Shown here: one piece after another, positions 1 through 7,876 of the stretch
Layout: every line of letters starts with the position of its first letter
How positions within the stretch are numbered: the first letter of the stretch is position 1
Assembly (NCBI GenBank): GCA_021160245.1
Contig: JAGHCW010000158.1
Coordinates: forward strand, 1-18,099
Direction: 5' to 3'
Source of the DNA: a bacterium
GTDB lineage: Bacteria > B130-G9
Length of the DNA stretch: 18,099 nt
Program-made: the position numbers and the translations under genes
The notes under the pieces: model-generated
Seen by the model: only the letters and a program-made list of their open reading frames with translations
Database searches by the model: none
Told to the model about the DNA's origin: nothing

Positions 1-622
1 GCGCCCGACAGCCTTGTTCCTCCGAAATTGGCTGTCGGCATCTTCGGATTTCTTTCTATAATCGTCTTCTATCTCCTCATCAAGCGCTTCACACCTGACC
101 TTATTGCAGCGCTTCTGGCTGTAGCCGTTGGGATTCAACTGAATATGCTGCTCTTCTCACAGCGGCTCATCTCAGATATCCCATATATCTTCTTCTCTAC
201 GCTGACTCTGCTTCTTATCGTCAAGCGAACTCAATCAACACAATCCCTCCTCCGGCTTAAAATCGCGATCGGCATTGCGATATCCTTGGGATAGGGAGCT
301 CATCGCCGTTGGACAGTGGATAGGAGAACATACGCCTCCGGGCGCCGTCGTCTTAACGGAGCGGTCGGTCCTATCATTCCTCATCTCAGGACGAAAATCC
401 TTCAGACCGAGTGATATTTAGGCAAGGGCCATGTTCGACGACGCCGTTGCTGAAAATAGGCTGTTTTTCATCCAGAGCGCAACACCCGGCTATAAGACAT
501 CGTCGTGGTCGATTGCTCGCACGTTGGGGAAAACGGTGGGTTATTGGCACGTCGTGTATAAGAACGGCACAACTTACGTCATCGCGCAAAACGGGGCTGA
601 GGTTTTACAGAATCAATTTTAG
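1..622 (+). pseudogene. Decayed polytopic glycosyltransferase-like gene (5' end outside window)
   Basis: The frame is open from base 1 and encodes hydrophobic membrane segments (roughly residues 10-30, 38-60 and 68-80) with a central FSQRLISDIPYIFF stretch, typical of ArnT/PMT_2-like (GT39/GT83-type) lipid-linked sugar transferases. It stops with TAG at 292-294. From about 296 a second frame gives ELIAVGQWIGEHTPPGAVVL, which resembles the periplasmic tail of these proteins. That frame hits a TAG at 419-421 and then continues in the same frame from 422 to a TAG at 620-622. The part normally lying between the two pieces, perhaps 200 residues, is missing. So I see one internal deletion with a frame change plus one nonsense codon, and I infer a dead gene. 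It is the only plus-strand gene here and is convergent with gmk. The family assignment rests on general resemblance; an assembly collapse is the main alternative. Confidence 0.6.
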
Positions 623-720
623 GAAAGCGCCTGCTGCTCCCAGATGTAGTAACACGGCGGATATATCACTCAACTCCAGCGGCTCATCGAGCTGCGTTTG
701 ATGGAATAACCCTCCGCGTT
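623..720. other. Convergent intergenic gap
   Basis: Ninety-eight bases between the end of the plus-strand remnant and the minus-strand gmk stop. I see no gene, no convincing hairpin with a T-run, and no rpoZ, the gene that often follows gmk. Confidence 0.5.
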
Positions 721-1419
721 TTAACCGCTGGGTTCATCTCCCTTCTGTGGTTCTGCGCCGGCTCTCATCTCCTCAACCAGAGCACGATACCTTTGCCTAG
801 TCATCCTAGCTCGTTCGGCAGTTATTATACACTGGACCTCCGCAACGGCTGACTCGACCTCAGCGTTCACAACTATGTAGTCATAGTTCTTGGCCTCAAG
901 CATCTCCTCTCTCGCCCGATTGATTCGCCGTGTCACCTCTTCTCTATCCTCACTTCCGCGAGCTATAAGCCGCTTGCGGGACTCGGAAAACGAAGGCGCA
1001 ACGACGAATATGAGGACAGTTCTTGGGTACTTTGATCGCACCGCCGCGCCGCCCTGGACGTCTATCTCAAGCAGCGCATCCCTACACTCTGCAAAGATGC
1101 CGAGAACGTCCGAGACTCGCGTTCCGTAGGAATGCCGATGGACCTCAGCCGACTCAAGCATCTCGCATCGTTGGACAAGTCCATCAAAGTCAGACTGATG
1201 CAAGAAGTGATAGTCGGCGCCAGCTCTCTCGCCCTCTCTTGGAGCGCGGGTCGTGCAAGATACGTTAAGAGCTATCCGGACATCAAGCGAGGCGAGTCGC
1301 CGCCCAACTGTGCTTTTCCCGGCGCCTGCCGGGCCCGAAAGCACGAATATGATCCGGCCATCATTGGCCGCTTTACATAGAATTTCTAACATCGGGCCCA
1401 CGGCATGGCGCAAGACCAA
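721..1419 (-). CDS. gmk: Guanylate kinase
   Basis: Cytosolic kinase that phosphorylates GMP (or dGMP) with ATP to GDP, an essential step in purine nucleotide supply. Counting from the TTG start, a P-loop GPAGAGKST lies at residues 29-37. The GMP-binding motif TTRAPREGERAGADYHF is at 56-72, YGT at 98-100, the Walker-B-like LLEIDVQGG at 116-124, and the lid-type RGSEDREEVTRR at 154-165. With 232 residues it is slightly longer than the usual 200-210 because of the N-terminus. The TTG at 1419 is preceded by AGGA at 8 bases, whereas the ATG at 1392 (223 residues, closer to family length) has no visible ribosome-binding site; a GTG at 1401 is also possible. It follows the remA-like gene by 45 bases, a common pairing, so the two are probably co-transcribed. 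Confidence 0.93.
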   Translation of the reverse strand: MVLRHAVGPMLEILCKAANDGRIIFVLSGPAGAGKSTVGRRLASLDVRIALNVSCTTRAPREGERAGADYHFLHQSDFDGLVQRCEMLESAEVHRHSYGTRVSDVLGIFAECRDALLEIDVQGGAAVRSKYPRTVLIFVVAPSFSESRKRLIARGSEDREEVTRRINRAREEMLEAKNYDYIVVNAEVESAVAEVQCIITAERARMTRQRYRALVEEMRAGAEPQKGDEPSG

Positions 1420-1464
1420 ATATGATATCCTGCTACAGTTTTAGTTAAGTCGCTTTCTGGCTTT

Positions 1465-1710
1465 CTACTGGTTCTTCGTCAACTTCTGCAGCAGTTTATC
1501 ACGCTCGAGCCCGCATAGCCAAATGTGGTCGGAATCCGTGATAATCAGGCACTTTGTCCTGGAGCCCTGCGTTGAGTCGATTTTCCTGCCCTCCTCGGTC
1601 GCCAACTTCTTCAGCTTTCGCGCCGGAGAAGAATTGAAGCCTATTACGCCGACAATCCTCGTTGCATCAATGAAGTTGCCGTGCCCGAGGTCAACATACT
1701 TTCCTGTCAT
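1465..1710 (-). CDS. remA: RemA/DUF370-family regulator
   Basis: Small 81-residue protein of the RemA (DUF370) family. In Bacillus, RemA is a DNA-binding activator of biofilm matrix and osmoprotection genes; in other phyla its role is mostly unknown. Family landmarks are VDLGHGNFIDATRIVGVI (residues 6-23), SSPARKLKK (27-35), IDSTQGSRTK (44-53) and IITDSDHIWL (56-65). Bacillus RemA has GRRTR where this protein has GSRTK, so one of the paired arginines reported as important for DNA binding is replaced by serine. The open frame extends upstream to 1797, but ATG 1710 matches the family N-terminus and has AGGTG seven bases upstream. It precedes gmk by 45 bases. yicC, which often precedes remA, is not present. 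Confidence 0.85.
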   Translation of the reverse strand: MTGKYVDLGHGNFIDATRIVGVIGFNSSPARKLKKLATEEGRKIDSTQGSRTKCLIITDSDHIWLCGLERDKLLQKLTKNQ

Positions 1711-2060
1711 ACCACCGCACCTGTCCTTCCTATTCTTAGTTCTCACAGGGCCAAAACTGCGCCCTGTCGTCGTAATCCACAGACAAATCGAACTCATTTT
1801 TCAACAGAGAGAATTGGGATTTCGCCATAACGCTCTTGATACGTCAACCTTTGCGGTTGCCCTTCCTCAATTCACAATGATCAAACTATAAGACATCAAA
1901 GGTATATCCAAGTAATGAATACTTCAAGTAACTGTTGGAAGGAGTAGATTACGAGAAACGGGGTAAGATGACAAGAGGAATATGGAATACCCGCCAGGAG
2001 ACATGGTCTCGTTCCCGATGCCGCCTTTCAAGCCCCAACCGGTGCCCGCAAAGCTAGCCT
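1711..2060. other. Intergenic region upstream of remA
   Basis: A 350-base stretch with no gene I can support. On the minus strand it should hold the remA-gmk promoter. Candidates are weak: TTGACG (1842-1847) with CGAAAT 17 bases downstream (1819-1824); TTGGAT (1906-1911) with TATAGT (1885-1890) at a short 15-base spacer; and TTGAAG (1922-1927) with TATACC (1901-1906), also 15 bases. Only tiny open frames occur. I see no tRNA and no clear riboswitch or terminator. Confidence 0.45.
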
Positions 2061-3086
2061 CTAAACCGCCTCCCACGTAATGGCTTCGTCCTCCTCCAAA
2101 TCCCGAAGAGCGGTCCGGCCGACAATGATCTCATAGAACTCGGGCAGAATGCCCCGCTGTGGCCTCACTATCTTCATATCATCCGCCTCGATCTTCTTCC
2201 CCTTGGGGATTCGCCGCGCTGCGAAGAGGCTTCTCCGTGCGTAGAATTTGGTGCCGGACTCTACCTCATGGCAGACCTTCTCACCTGTGCCAAGCGCGAG
2301 CTCAATCATCCTGAGCGCCTCCACCATCTTTTTGAGTTCGGGCGGCTCAAGGGAATAGGCGTGGTCAAGCCCAGGCTGCTTCTTGTTCTCGGTAAAATGT
2401 TTCTCGAGAAGGTCGATGCCAAGTGCCGCCGCTGCGATTGGTACCTGAAGCCCAGTCGTATGGTCGGATAGCCCGACGGGTACCTTGAACGCCTCTTTTA
2501 GGGTCAGGATTGCCCTCAGATTCATCGATTCTGGTGGGGCGGGATAGCTCGAGACGCAGTGCAGGAGAGCAACTCTGTCGCATCCTGTGCCAGAGATGGC
2601 GTCGAGGGCAATTCCGACCTCGCCCAGCGTTCCCATTCCCGTTGAGAGAATAACGGGCCTTTTCTTGCTGGCGATGTGTCTTATGAGCGGCAAATTCGTA
2701 AGGTCGCCAGAAGCAATCTTAAAGGCCGCAACGCCAAGACTATCCAGCAGGTCCGCCGATTCAAAATCGAATGGCGATGATATGAAGCTCATCCCAAGCG
2801 ACTTTGCGTCGTCAAAAAGCTCCTTGTGCCATTCGTGAGGCAGCTCAAACTTCTCAAAGAGCTCGCAGAGATTCGTCCCGTCAGCAAGCGACTCGCTCCT
2901 TGCGACGAGTTTTCTTGCGATAAACGTCTGGAACTTCACAGCATTGGCTCCGGCGTCGGCGGCGATGCTGATGAGGCTCTTCGCTTTTTTAAGGTCTTGG
3001 TTGTGATTGGACCCGGCCTCAGCAATGACAAACAGCTGATTGCCCGCTCCTATCACTTTACTTCCTATCTCAAACTGTCTTTGCAT
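2061..3086 (-). CDS. neuB: N-acetylneuraminate synthase-family (NeuB/LegI/PseI-like) sugar acid synthase
   Basis: This family condenses phosphoenolpyruvate with N-acetylmannosamine or a related sugar to give a nonulosonic (sialic-type) acid used in surface glycans. The TIM-barrel domain covers about residues 10-260 with IAEAGSNHN (21-29), AVKFQTF (49-55), LLHCVSSYP (184-192), GLSDHTTG (205-212) and EKHFT (228-232). H209 and H230 have the same 21-residue spacing as the two metal-binding histidines of the meningococcal enzyme. A C-terminal SAF (antifreeze-like) domain starts near RRSLFAARRIPKGKKI (284-299). At 341 residues the length is normal. The ATG has GAGGGAGG four bases upstream. It lies 73 bases after the RND pump gene. 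Neither the CMP-transferase (neuA) nor an epimerase (neuC) is in the window, so the exact sugar (Neu5Ac, legionaminic or pseudaminic acid) cannot be told. Confidence 0.88.
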   Translation of the reverse strand: MQRQFEIGSKVIGAGNQLFVIAEAGSNHNQDLKKAKSLISIAADAGANAVKFQTFIARKLVARSESLADGTNLCELFEKFELPHEWHKELFDDAKSLGMSFISSPFDFESADLLDSLGVAAFKIASGDLTNLPLIRHIASKKRPVILSTGMGTLGEVGIALDAISGTGCDRVALLHCVSSYPAPPESMNLRAILTLKEAFKVPVGLSDHTTGLQVPIAAAALGIDLLEKHFTENKKQPGLDHAYSLEPPELKKMVEALRMIELALGTGEKVCHEVESGTKFYARRSLFAARRIPKGKKIEADDMKIVRPQRGILPEFYEIIVGRTALRDLEEDEAITWEAV

Positions 3087-3159
3087 TGCGCCTCCCTCAG
3101 AACCGCCGGCCCTTTGCCTCGTGCTGGCATGGCCGCGCTCGATCCCATTCGATTTTCAG

Positions 3160-6100
3160 TTACGCTGTTCCTTCAGTGGCTTCCGCCGATTTCTTGAAGG
3201 ATACCCTTGTGAGTATGCTGTAGATAGCAGGGATTACAAAGAGTGTCAAAAGCGTGGCAAATGACAACCCGAAGCCGATGGCGATGCCCATTGGAGATCG
3301 GAGCTCCGCTCCCTCGGTCGTTGAGAACGATAGAGGCAGAACGCCAAGCACCGTAGTTACCGTTGTGATCAGGATCGGCCTCAATCGCACAGCAGCCCCG
3401 TTCACTATCGCATCTTGGGCACGGCCACCCATCTTGCGCAACTGGTTGATGTAGTCGATCATCACAATCGCGTCGTTCACGACTATCCCCAAGAGTATGA
3501 TTGTGCCCATGATTGTCGGAACAGAGAGCGTGGTGTTGGTAACGAGTAACCCGACCACAACGCCAACGATCCCAAGTGGTATTGCGAACATGACGACGAA
3601 CGGCTGGAGCATAGATTCGAATTGCGCCGCCATGACCATGAATATAAGCAACGTAGCAATGAGAAGCGCTGCGAGGAGTATCTTATAGGACTCAATCATC
3701 TCTTGGTACGCGCCACCAAACTCCAGAGAGTAACCGCTGGGCAATTTGAGATTCGCGAGGCGCTCTTTGATCTCTCGGACAACGCTTCCGATGTCCCGGC
3801 CAAATATCGAGGCTTTCAGCGTTACTTTTCGCTCCTTATTCTCTCGATCGATCTTGATTGGACCACTCACGTTGTGTATGGATGCCAATTGATAGAGCGG
3901 AATTGTAAATCCGAGCGGCGACTTAAGTGGTATCCTCTTGATGTCCTCTTCAGAATTGCGGTCGAGCTCAGCCAACCGGAGCCTGATGTCAAACTCGTCA
4001 CCGTGAATTCTGTATTCCGAGGCAACGACTCCGAGCATGGCATCCTTGACGGTCTGGGCGATTTGGGATACGGAGAGTCCCAGTTGACTTGCCTTCTTTC
4101 GGTCGATGTCTATCCTGAGCTCCGGCTTCCCCTTTTTGAAAGTGCTCTCAAGGTCCCGAATGCCCTCGACCTTCTCGCATTCAATTGCGATGAGATCGAC
4201 AATCCCCCGCAGGCGGTTTATGTCCTTGCCGAAAACCTTGATCTCTATTGGTTTCTCGCCACCAAGAGCGCCGGTCATCTGCGCCGTCATGTCAATCGTC
4301 TCAAACTCGGCGTCCGGGATACTCGGAACTTGCTCACGGATTGTCTCAACGACATCTTCCGATATTCTCGTTCTCTCTCCCTTAGGCGTGAGAGTAATCA
4401 TTATCTCCGCCTCATTGACCTCGGCCGCACCCCATCCGGCCGCGACATCGTACTTCGTTGATTCGGATAATCCTAAGAAACTCCCAACCGCGCTCACCTC
4501 GGGCTGCGCCGCCATAACCTCCTCTATCTTAGCGACGGCAGCCTCCGTCCGGTTCAAAGGGGTTCCTGGGGGCATTCTCAGGAAGAAAAGCATCATTGGC
4601 GTGTCCTGCTTTGGCATGAACTCCATCCCCGTGAAGCTTATGCCAAAAATCGAGAGCGCAAAGGCAAGCCCGGCCAGGATCAGCACCAGCAACCTATGGT
4701 GGAGCGTCCACGTAAGGGCGAGCTTGTAGCTGCCGGCGAATCGCTTGAAAGAGAGGCGACTTTTGCGATTAAGGCCCCTCAAGTGTTCCTTCTTCAAAAA
4801 CAATGAGGAGAGCATGGGCACAATCGTCATCGCAACAAAGAGCGAGGCAAATAACGCGATGCACACGGTGAGTCCTAGGGGCTTCGCAAGCTTGCCGGCG
4901 ATTCCTTTTGCCAGGGCAATTGGGACGAAAACTGCGGCCGTTGTCAATGTCGATGCGGTTATTGCGCCTCCTACCTCCGAGGCGCCGATCTTTGCGGCAT
5001 CGACGGGGCTCTTGCCCTCTTCAAGATGTCGGAATGTGTTCTCGATTACGACAATCGCATTGTCAACCAGCATCCCGATACCGAGCGCGAGGCCGCTTAG
5101 CGTCATGATGTTGAATGTATAGCCGGCCGCATTCATGCCGATGAACGTGGCGATTATTGATAGTGGGATGGCGAGGGCGATAATCACGGTCGGCCTTGAT
5201 GCTCGCAAGAACACGAATAGCACAAGGATGGCAAGCACGCCGCCCTCAAGGACGTTTAGCGCAGTGGAGACGATTGCCGAGCGAATGAACTGGGCCTGGT
5301 CCATCATCGCCTCGAACTCGACACCTTTGGGAATCCTGCCGGCCATATCCGCAAGCACGCCTCTAACGTTGTCCACGACCGAGACGGTGTTTGCGCCCGC
5401 CTCTTTCAATATCCCTACTAGGACGCAATCACGGCCGTTGACGCGGGAGATCGAACGAACCTCTTTGTAGGTGTCATGTATGCTGCCGACGTCCTTCAAA
5501 TAAACCGGCCTGCCCTGATAGTTGGCAACGACAATGTCCCCGATCTCGGCCAGATTCGTGAATTCTCCCTGCGTTCTTACGAGGTACTCGACGCCATGCT
5601 CAACGATGTGGCCTCCCGAAAAGTTCAGGTTCTCCGCCGCAATCGCCCACTTGACCTGCTCGAGGCTAAGCCCGTGGCCATCCAGTTTGTCGCGGTCAAG
5701 ATAGACGTTTATCTCCCTCTCCAAGCCGCCCATTGGATAGACTGCCGCGACGCCGTCAAGCCGCTTGAGCGGAGACTCTATGTTGTCTCGGATGTAATCT
5801 CTGAGCACTTTGGTATTCTCAAGCCCGGTTACCGCATAGAAAATGACCGGCATGTCCTCGGTGTTGTATTTGATCACCTTGGGCGCGTCGGCCTCGCTAG
5901 GCAGCACGTCGGAGAGGAATGAGAGTTTGTCACGAAGGTCCTGCGCCGCGATGCCCAGGTCTGTGCCCCAGTCAAACTTCACGATGACTGTCGATATGCC
6001 CTCTTGAGAGACGGAATAGACGGCCTTGACGTTCTTGGCCATGGCGACCGCCTCTTCAATTGGCTTTGTGATATGCAGTTCGATCTCGGACGTGCCAACT

Positions 6101-6258
6101 CCCTCGTAGGTTGTTGCCACGGAGACGAATGGATACTCAAGCTCGGGAAGCAGGTCCAGTCCCAGCTCAAAGAATGAGATGGCCCCGAACAACAAGATAA
6201 TGCAGATCACCATGGAGATGGCGATCTTGCGGTTGACGGAGATGGCCGGTAGATTCAC
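3160..6258 (-). CDS. RND-family efflux transporter, HAE1/AcrB-like inner membrane subunit
   Basis: Proton-driven inner-membrane pump that, with a periplasmic adaptor and an outer-membrane channel, exports drugs, lipids or detergents. At 1032 residues it has the family length, with the two-fold repeat: TM1 at about 11-32, a first periplasmic loop, TM2-7 at about 335-500, TM at about 521-542, a second loop, and TM8-12 at about 858-1018. The TM4 relay region reads GMLVDNAIVVIEN (395-407), so D399 is followed by N400 where AcrB has two aspartates. TM10 has VVNDAIVMIDY (926-936) instead of the AcrB KN pair. These variants are common outside the Proteobacterial AcrB clade and leave the substrate open. 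The start is GTG, two bases after the adaptor's TGA and without its own clear ribosome-binding site, which points to translational coupling. No TolC-like gene is in the window. Confidence 0.93.
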   Translation of the reverse strand: MNLPAISVNRKIAISMVICIILLFGAISFFELGLDLLPELEYPFVSVATTYEGVGTSEIELHITKPIEEAVAMAKNVKAVYSVSQEGISTVIVKFDWGTDLGIAAQDLRDKLSFLSDVLPSEADAPKVIKYNTEDMPVIFYAVTGLENTKVLRDYIRDNIESPLKRLDGVAAVYPMGGLEREINVYLDRDKLDGHGLSLEQVKWAIAAENLNFSGGHIVEHGVEYLVRTQGEFTNLAEIGDIVVANYQGRPVYLKDVGSIHDTYKEVRSISRVNGRDCVLVGILKEAGANTVSVVDNVRGVLADMAGRIPKGVEFEAMMDQAQFIRSAIVSTALNVLEGGVLAILVLFVFLRASRPTVIIALAIPLSIIATFIGMNAAGYTFNIMTLSGLALGIGMLVDNAIVVIENTFRHLEEGKSPVDAAKIGASEVGGAITASTLTTAAVFVPIALAKGIAGKLAKPLGLTVCIALFASLFVAMTIVPMLSSLFLKKEHLRGLNRKSRLSFKRFAGSYKLALTWTLHHRLLVLILAGLAFALSIFGISFTGMEFMPKQDTPMMLFFLRMPPGTPLNRTEAAVAKIEEVMAAQPEVSAVGSFLGLSESTKYDVAAGWGAAEVNEAEIMITLTPKGERTRISEDVVETIREQVPSIPDAEFETIDMTAQMTGALGGEKPIEIKVFGKDINRLRGIVDLIAIECEKVEGIRDLESTFKKGKPELRIDIDRKKASQLGLSVSQIAQTVKDAMLGVVASEYRIHGDEFDIRLRLAELDRNSEEDIKRIPLKSPLGFTIPLYQLASIHNVSGPIKIDRENKERKVTLKASIFGRDIGSVVREIKERLANLKLPSGYSLEFGGAYQEMIESYKILLAALLIATLLIFMVMAAQFESMLQPFVVMFAIPLGIVGVVVGLLVTNTTLSVPTIMGTIILLGIVVNDAIVMIDYINQLRKMGGRAQDAIVNGAAVRLRPILITTVTTVLGVLPLSFSTTEGAELRSPMGIAIGFGLSFATLLTLFVIPAIYSILTRVSFKKSAEATEGTA

Positions 6259-6260
6259 GT

Positions 6261-7427
6261 TCAGGGTCTAGGGTTTATTATGTGAACGCGCGTTCCGTCC
6301 TCGAGGCTCTCTGCGCCCTCCAAAACGACAACGTCCCCCAGAGCAAGGCCATCGGTTATCTCGACCGAATCATCGCCACTCAGGCCAAGGCCAACCGGCA
6401 CGGCGAAAGCGACCTCCGAACGGATAACGAAGACCATCGACGAGCCGTTGCGGCGGACAACGCATTGAACAGGAAGCGTGGGCACGTCATTCCTCTCATC
6501 AAGAAGTATCCTCAATCTGGCCATCGCCCCGGGCCTCAAAAGACCATCTGGATTTGGTATCTCGACCCGAACAGTGAACGTGCGGCTGACGGGGTCTATC
6601 GTATTTGATAGATAGCTTATGCGTCCTGTGAACTCGGAATTATCTACGCCATCAACCGTCAACTTAGTCTCCTGCTGAAGGGCGACCCTCGATTGATCCT
6701 TGTCGGGCAAGCTCGCCTCCACCTTGCAGATGGAATCGTCTATGACATAGAAGCAAGGAATAGGTGAAAGGAGTGATAGCATCTCACCCACATTAATATA
6801 GCGCTTTGCCACGTGGCCCGAGATGGGCGATCTAACGGTGCTTTGCTTGATGTTGTATTCCGCCAAGGCAAGCGCGTCCTTTGCCACGCTCACCGCAGCT
6901 TCTGCGGACGCTAGCGACGCCTGGGCTGTCCTATATGCGTCGGATGCCGCGTCACATTGCTGCTGCGAGACTGCATCGGTCGCCTGAAGACTCTGGAGCC
7001 GGTTAAATTCTCGCTCGGTGTTCTCAACGCCGATCTTCGCCGCCGCGAGCTGAGCTCTTGCTGCCTGCAAGCCGTGGCGGGCCAGGTCTTGGGCGATCTC
7101 GAAATCATCTTGCTCCAGCTCAAATAGGGCATTACCCGCCTCAACCGGATCGCCATCGTCGGCGAATATCCTCGCAACCTTGCCGGAGAGCTTCGTCCCA
7201 ATGCGAGATTCTCGTATCGCAAGGACGTTGCCGGTTGCGCTCATCCAGCTCCTAATTGCGCCTCGCCTAACTTCCGTCACCTTGATAGGCGTCAATGAGG
7301 CGCTATTGAGTTGCGCATCAGAATTCGAGTTGTCCTCTTGGCGTCCGGACTCGCAGCCGAACATGAAAAGCAGCGCAACTATAAGCAGACTCGAGGCGCA
7401 TCTTGAAAATGCACAGCTCAGAATCAC
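6261..7427 (-). CDS. RND efflux periplasmic adaptor (membrane fusion protein, AcrA/HlyD type), probable lipoprotein
   Basis: Adaptor linking the RND pump to an outer-membrane channel. The N-terminus has a hydrophobic stretch SSLLIVALLFMFGC ending in a cysteine (residue 25 from this start) followed by a polar linker, consistent with a lipid-anchored protein although the lipobox is imperfect. Next come the lipoyl/barrel-sandwich half (GTKLSGKVARIFADDGDPV), a long alpha-helical hairpin rich in A, Q and E, the returning half STVRSPISGHVAKRYINVGE, then the beta-barrel and membrane-proximal domains. I chose GTG 7427 because its GTGA overlaps the rsfS stop, giving 388 residues. An upstream GTG at 7466 would give 401 residues with a more basic N-terminus but a 43-base overlap. 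It is followed two bases later by the pump gene, so the two form one unit. Confidence 0.9.
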   Translation of the reverse strand: MILSCAFSRCASSLLIVALLFMFGCESGRQEDNSNSDAQLNSASLTPIKVTEVRRGAIRSWMSATGNVLAIRESRIGTKLSGKVARIFADDGDPVEAGNALFELEQDDFEIAQDLARHGLQAARAQLAAAKIGVENTEREFNRLQSLQATDAVSQQQCDAASDAYRTAQASLASAEAAVSVAKDALALAEYNIKQSTVRSPISGHVAKRYINVGEMLSLLSPIPCFYVIDDSICKVEASLPDKDQSRVALQQETKLTVDGVDNSEFTGRISYLSNTIDPVSRTFTVRVEIPNPDGLLRPGAMARLRILLDERNDVPTLPVQCVVRRNGSSMVFVIRSEVAFAVPVGLGLSGDDSVEITDGLALGDVVVLEGAESLEDGTRVHIINPRP

Positions 7428-7876
7428 TCTTCGTTCTCTGTCTCTACTCGCTTTGCGTCGGCCCACAGTCGTTCCAGATTATAGAAGGCTCTCGTCTCAT
7501 CCTGGAAAACGTGGACGATTATCGTTGAATAGTCCATCAATATCCACTTGCCGATTTTCATGCCCTCAACGCCAAACGGATAGTCACCGGCCTTCTTGCA
7601 GACTAATTCGATGTGCTCCGCAATCGACCGCGCGTGCATCGAGGAGGTTCCGGAGCAGATCACAAAATAGTCCGCCACTGGCGTCAATTCACGCAGGTCA
7701 AGAACGACAACATCACGCCCCTTGCGCTCCCTGATGCACTCTAATATCATATCGAGGCGACTGCTCTCTTTCGGCTCCGAGTTTACGTCATCGGAAGCCA
7801 ATTCATCAACGGCAATTACGTCCGTTTGCGTTTCAATAGGCTCATTCTCGGAGTTCTTCACATCATCATCGTTCAA
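7424..7876 (-). CDS. rsfS: Ribosomal silencing factor RsfS (YbeB/Iojap family)
   Basis: Binds protein L14 on the large ribosomal subunit and blocks subunit joining when nutrients are short. The family core starts near residue 40: RDVVVLDLRELTPVADYFVI (about 54-73), CSGTSSMHARSIAEHIE, then WILMDYSTIIVHVF and FYNLERLWADA. From the TTG start the protein is 150 residues, against the usual 105-120. The extra 38 or so residues at the N-terminus are strongly acidic and polar (NDDDVKNSENEPIETQ...). TTG 7876 overlaps the nadD stop (TTGA), with GGGAGG 12 bases upstream. ATG 7750 would give a core-only 108-residue protein but has no good ribosome-binding site. The nadD-rsfS pairing is a widely conserved gene order. 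Its stop overlaps the GTG of the efflux adaptor. Confidence 0.92.
   Translation of the reverse strand: MNDDDVKNSENEPIETQTDVIAVDELASDDVNSEPKESSRLDMILECIRERKGRDVVVLDLRELTPVADYFVICSGTSSMHARSIAEHIELVCKKAGDYPFGVEGMKIGKWILMDYSTIIVHVFQDETRAFYNLERLWADAKRVETENEE

Noticed and set aside
1711-1797. Upstream extension of the remA frame
   Set aside because: The extension has no family counterpart, and ATG 1710 has a good ribosome-binding site and the expected N-terminus.
1523-1891. Plus-strand open frame of 122 codons across remA and its upstream region
   Set aside because: It is antisense to a recognised gene and shows no ribosome-binding site or family features.
1998-2010. GAGAC-ATG-GTCTC hairpin downstream of neuB, considered as a terminator
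   Set aside because: The stem is only five pairs with a three-base loop and no T-run on the minus strand.
3622-4461. Long plus-strand open frame of 279 codons, and others at 4106-4729 and 5476-5922
   Set aside because: They lie antisense inside the RND pump gene, have no family resemblance, and arise from its codon composition.
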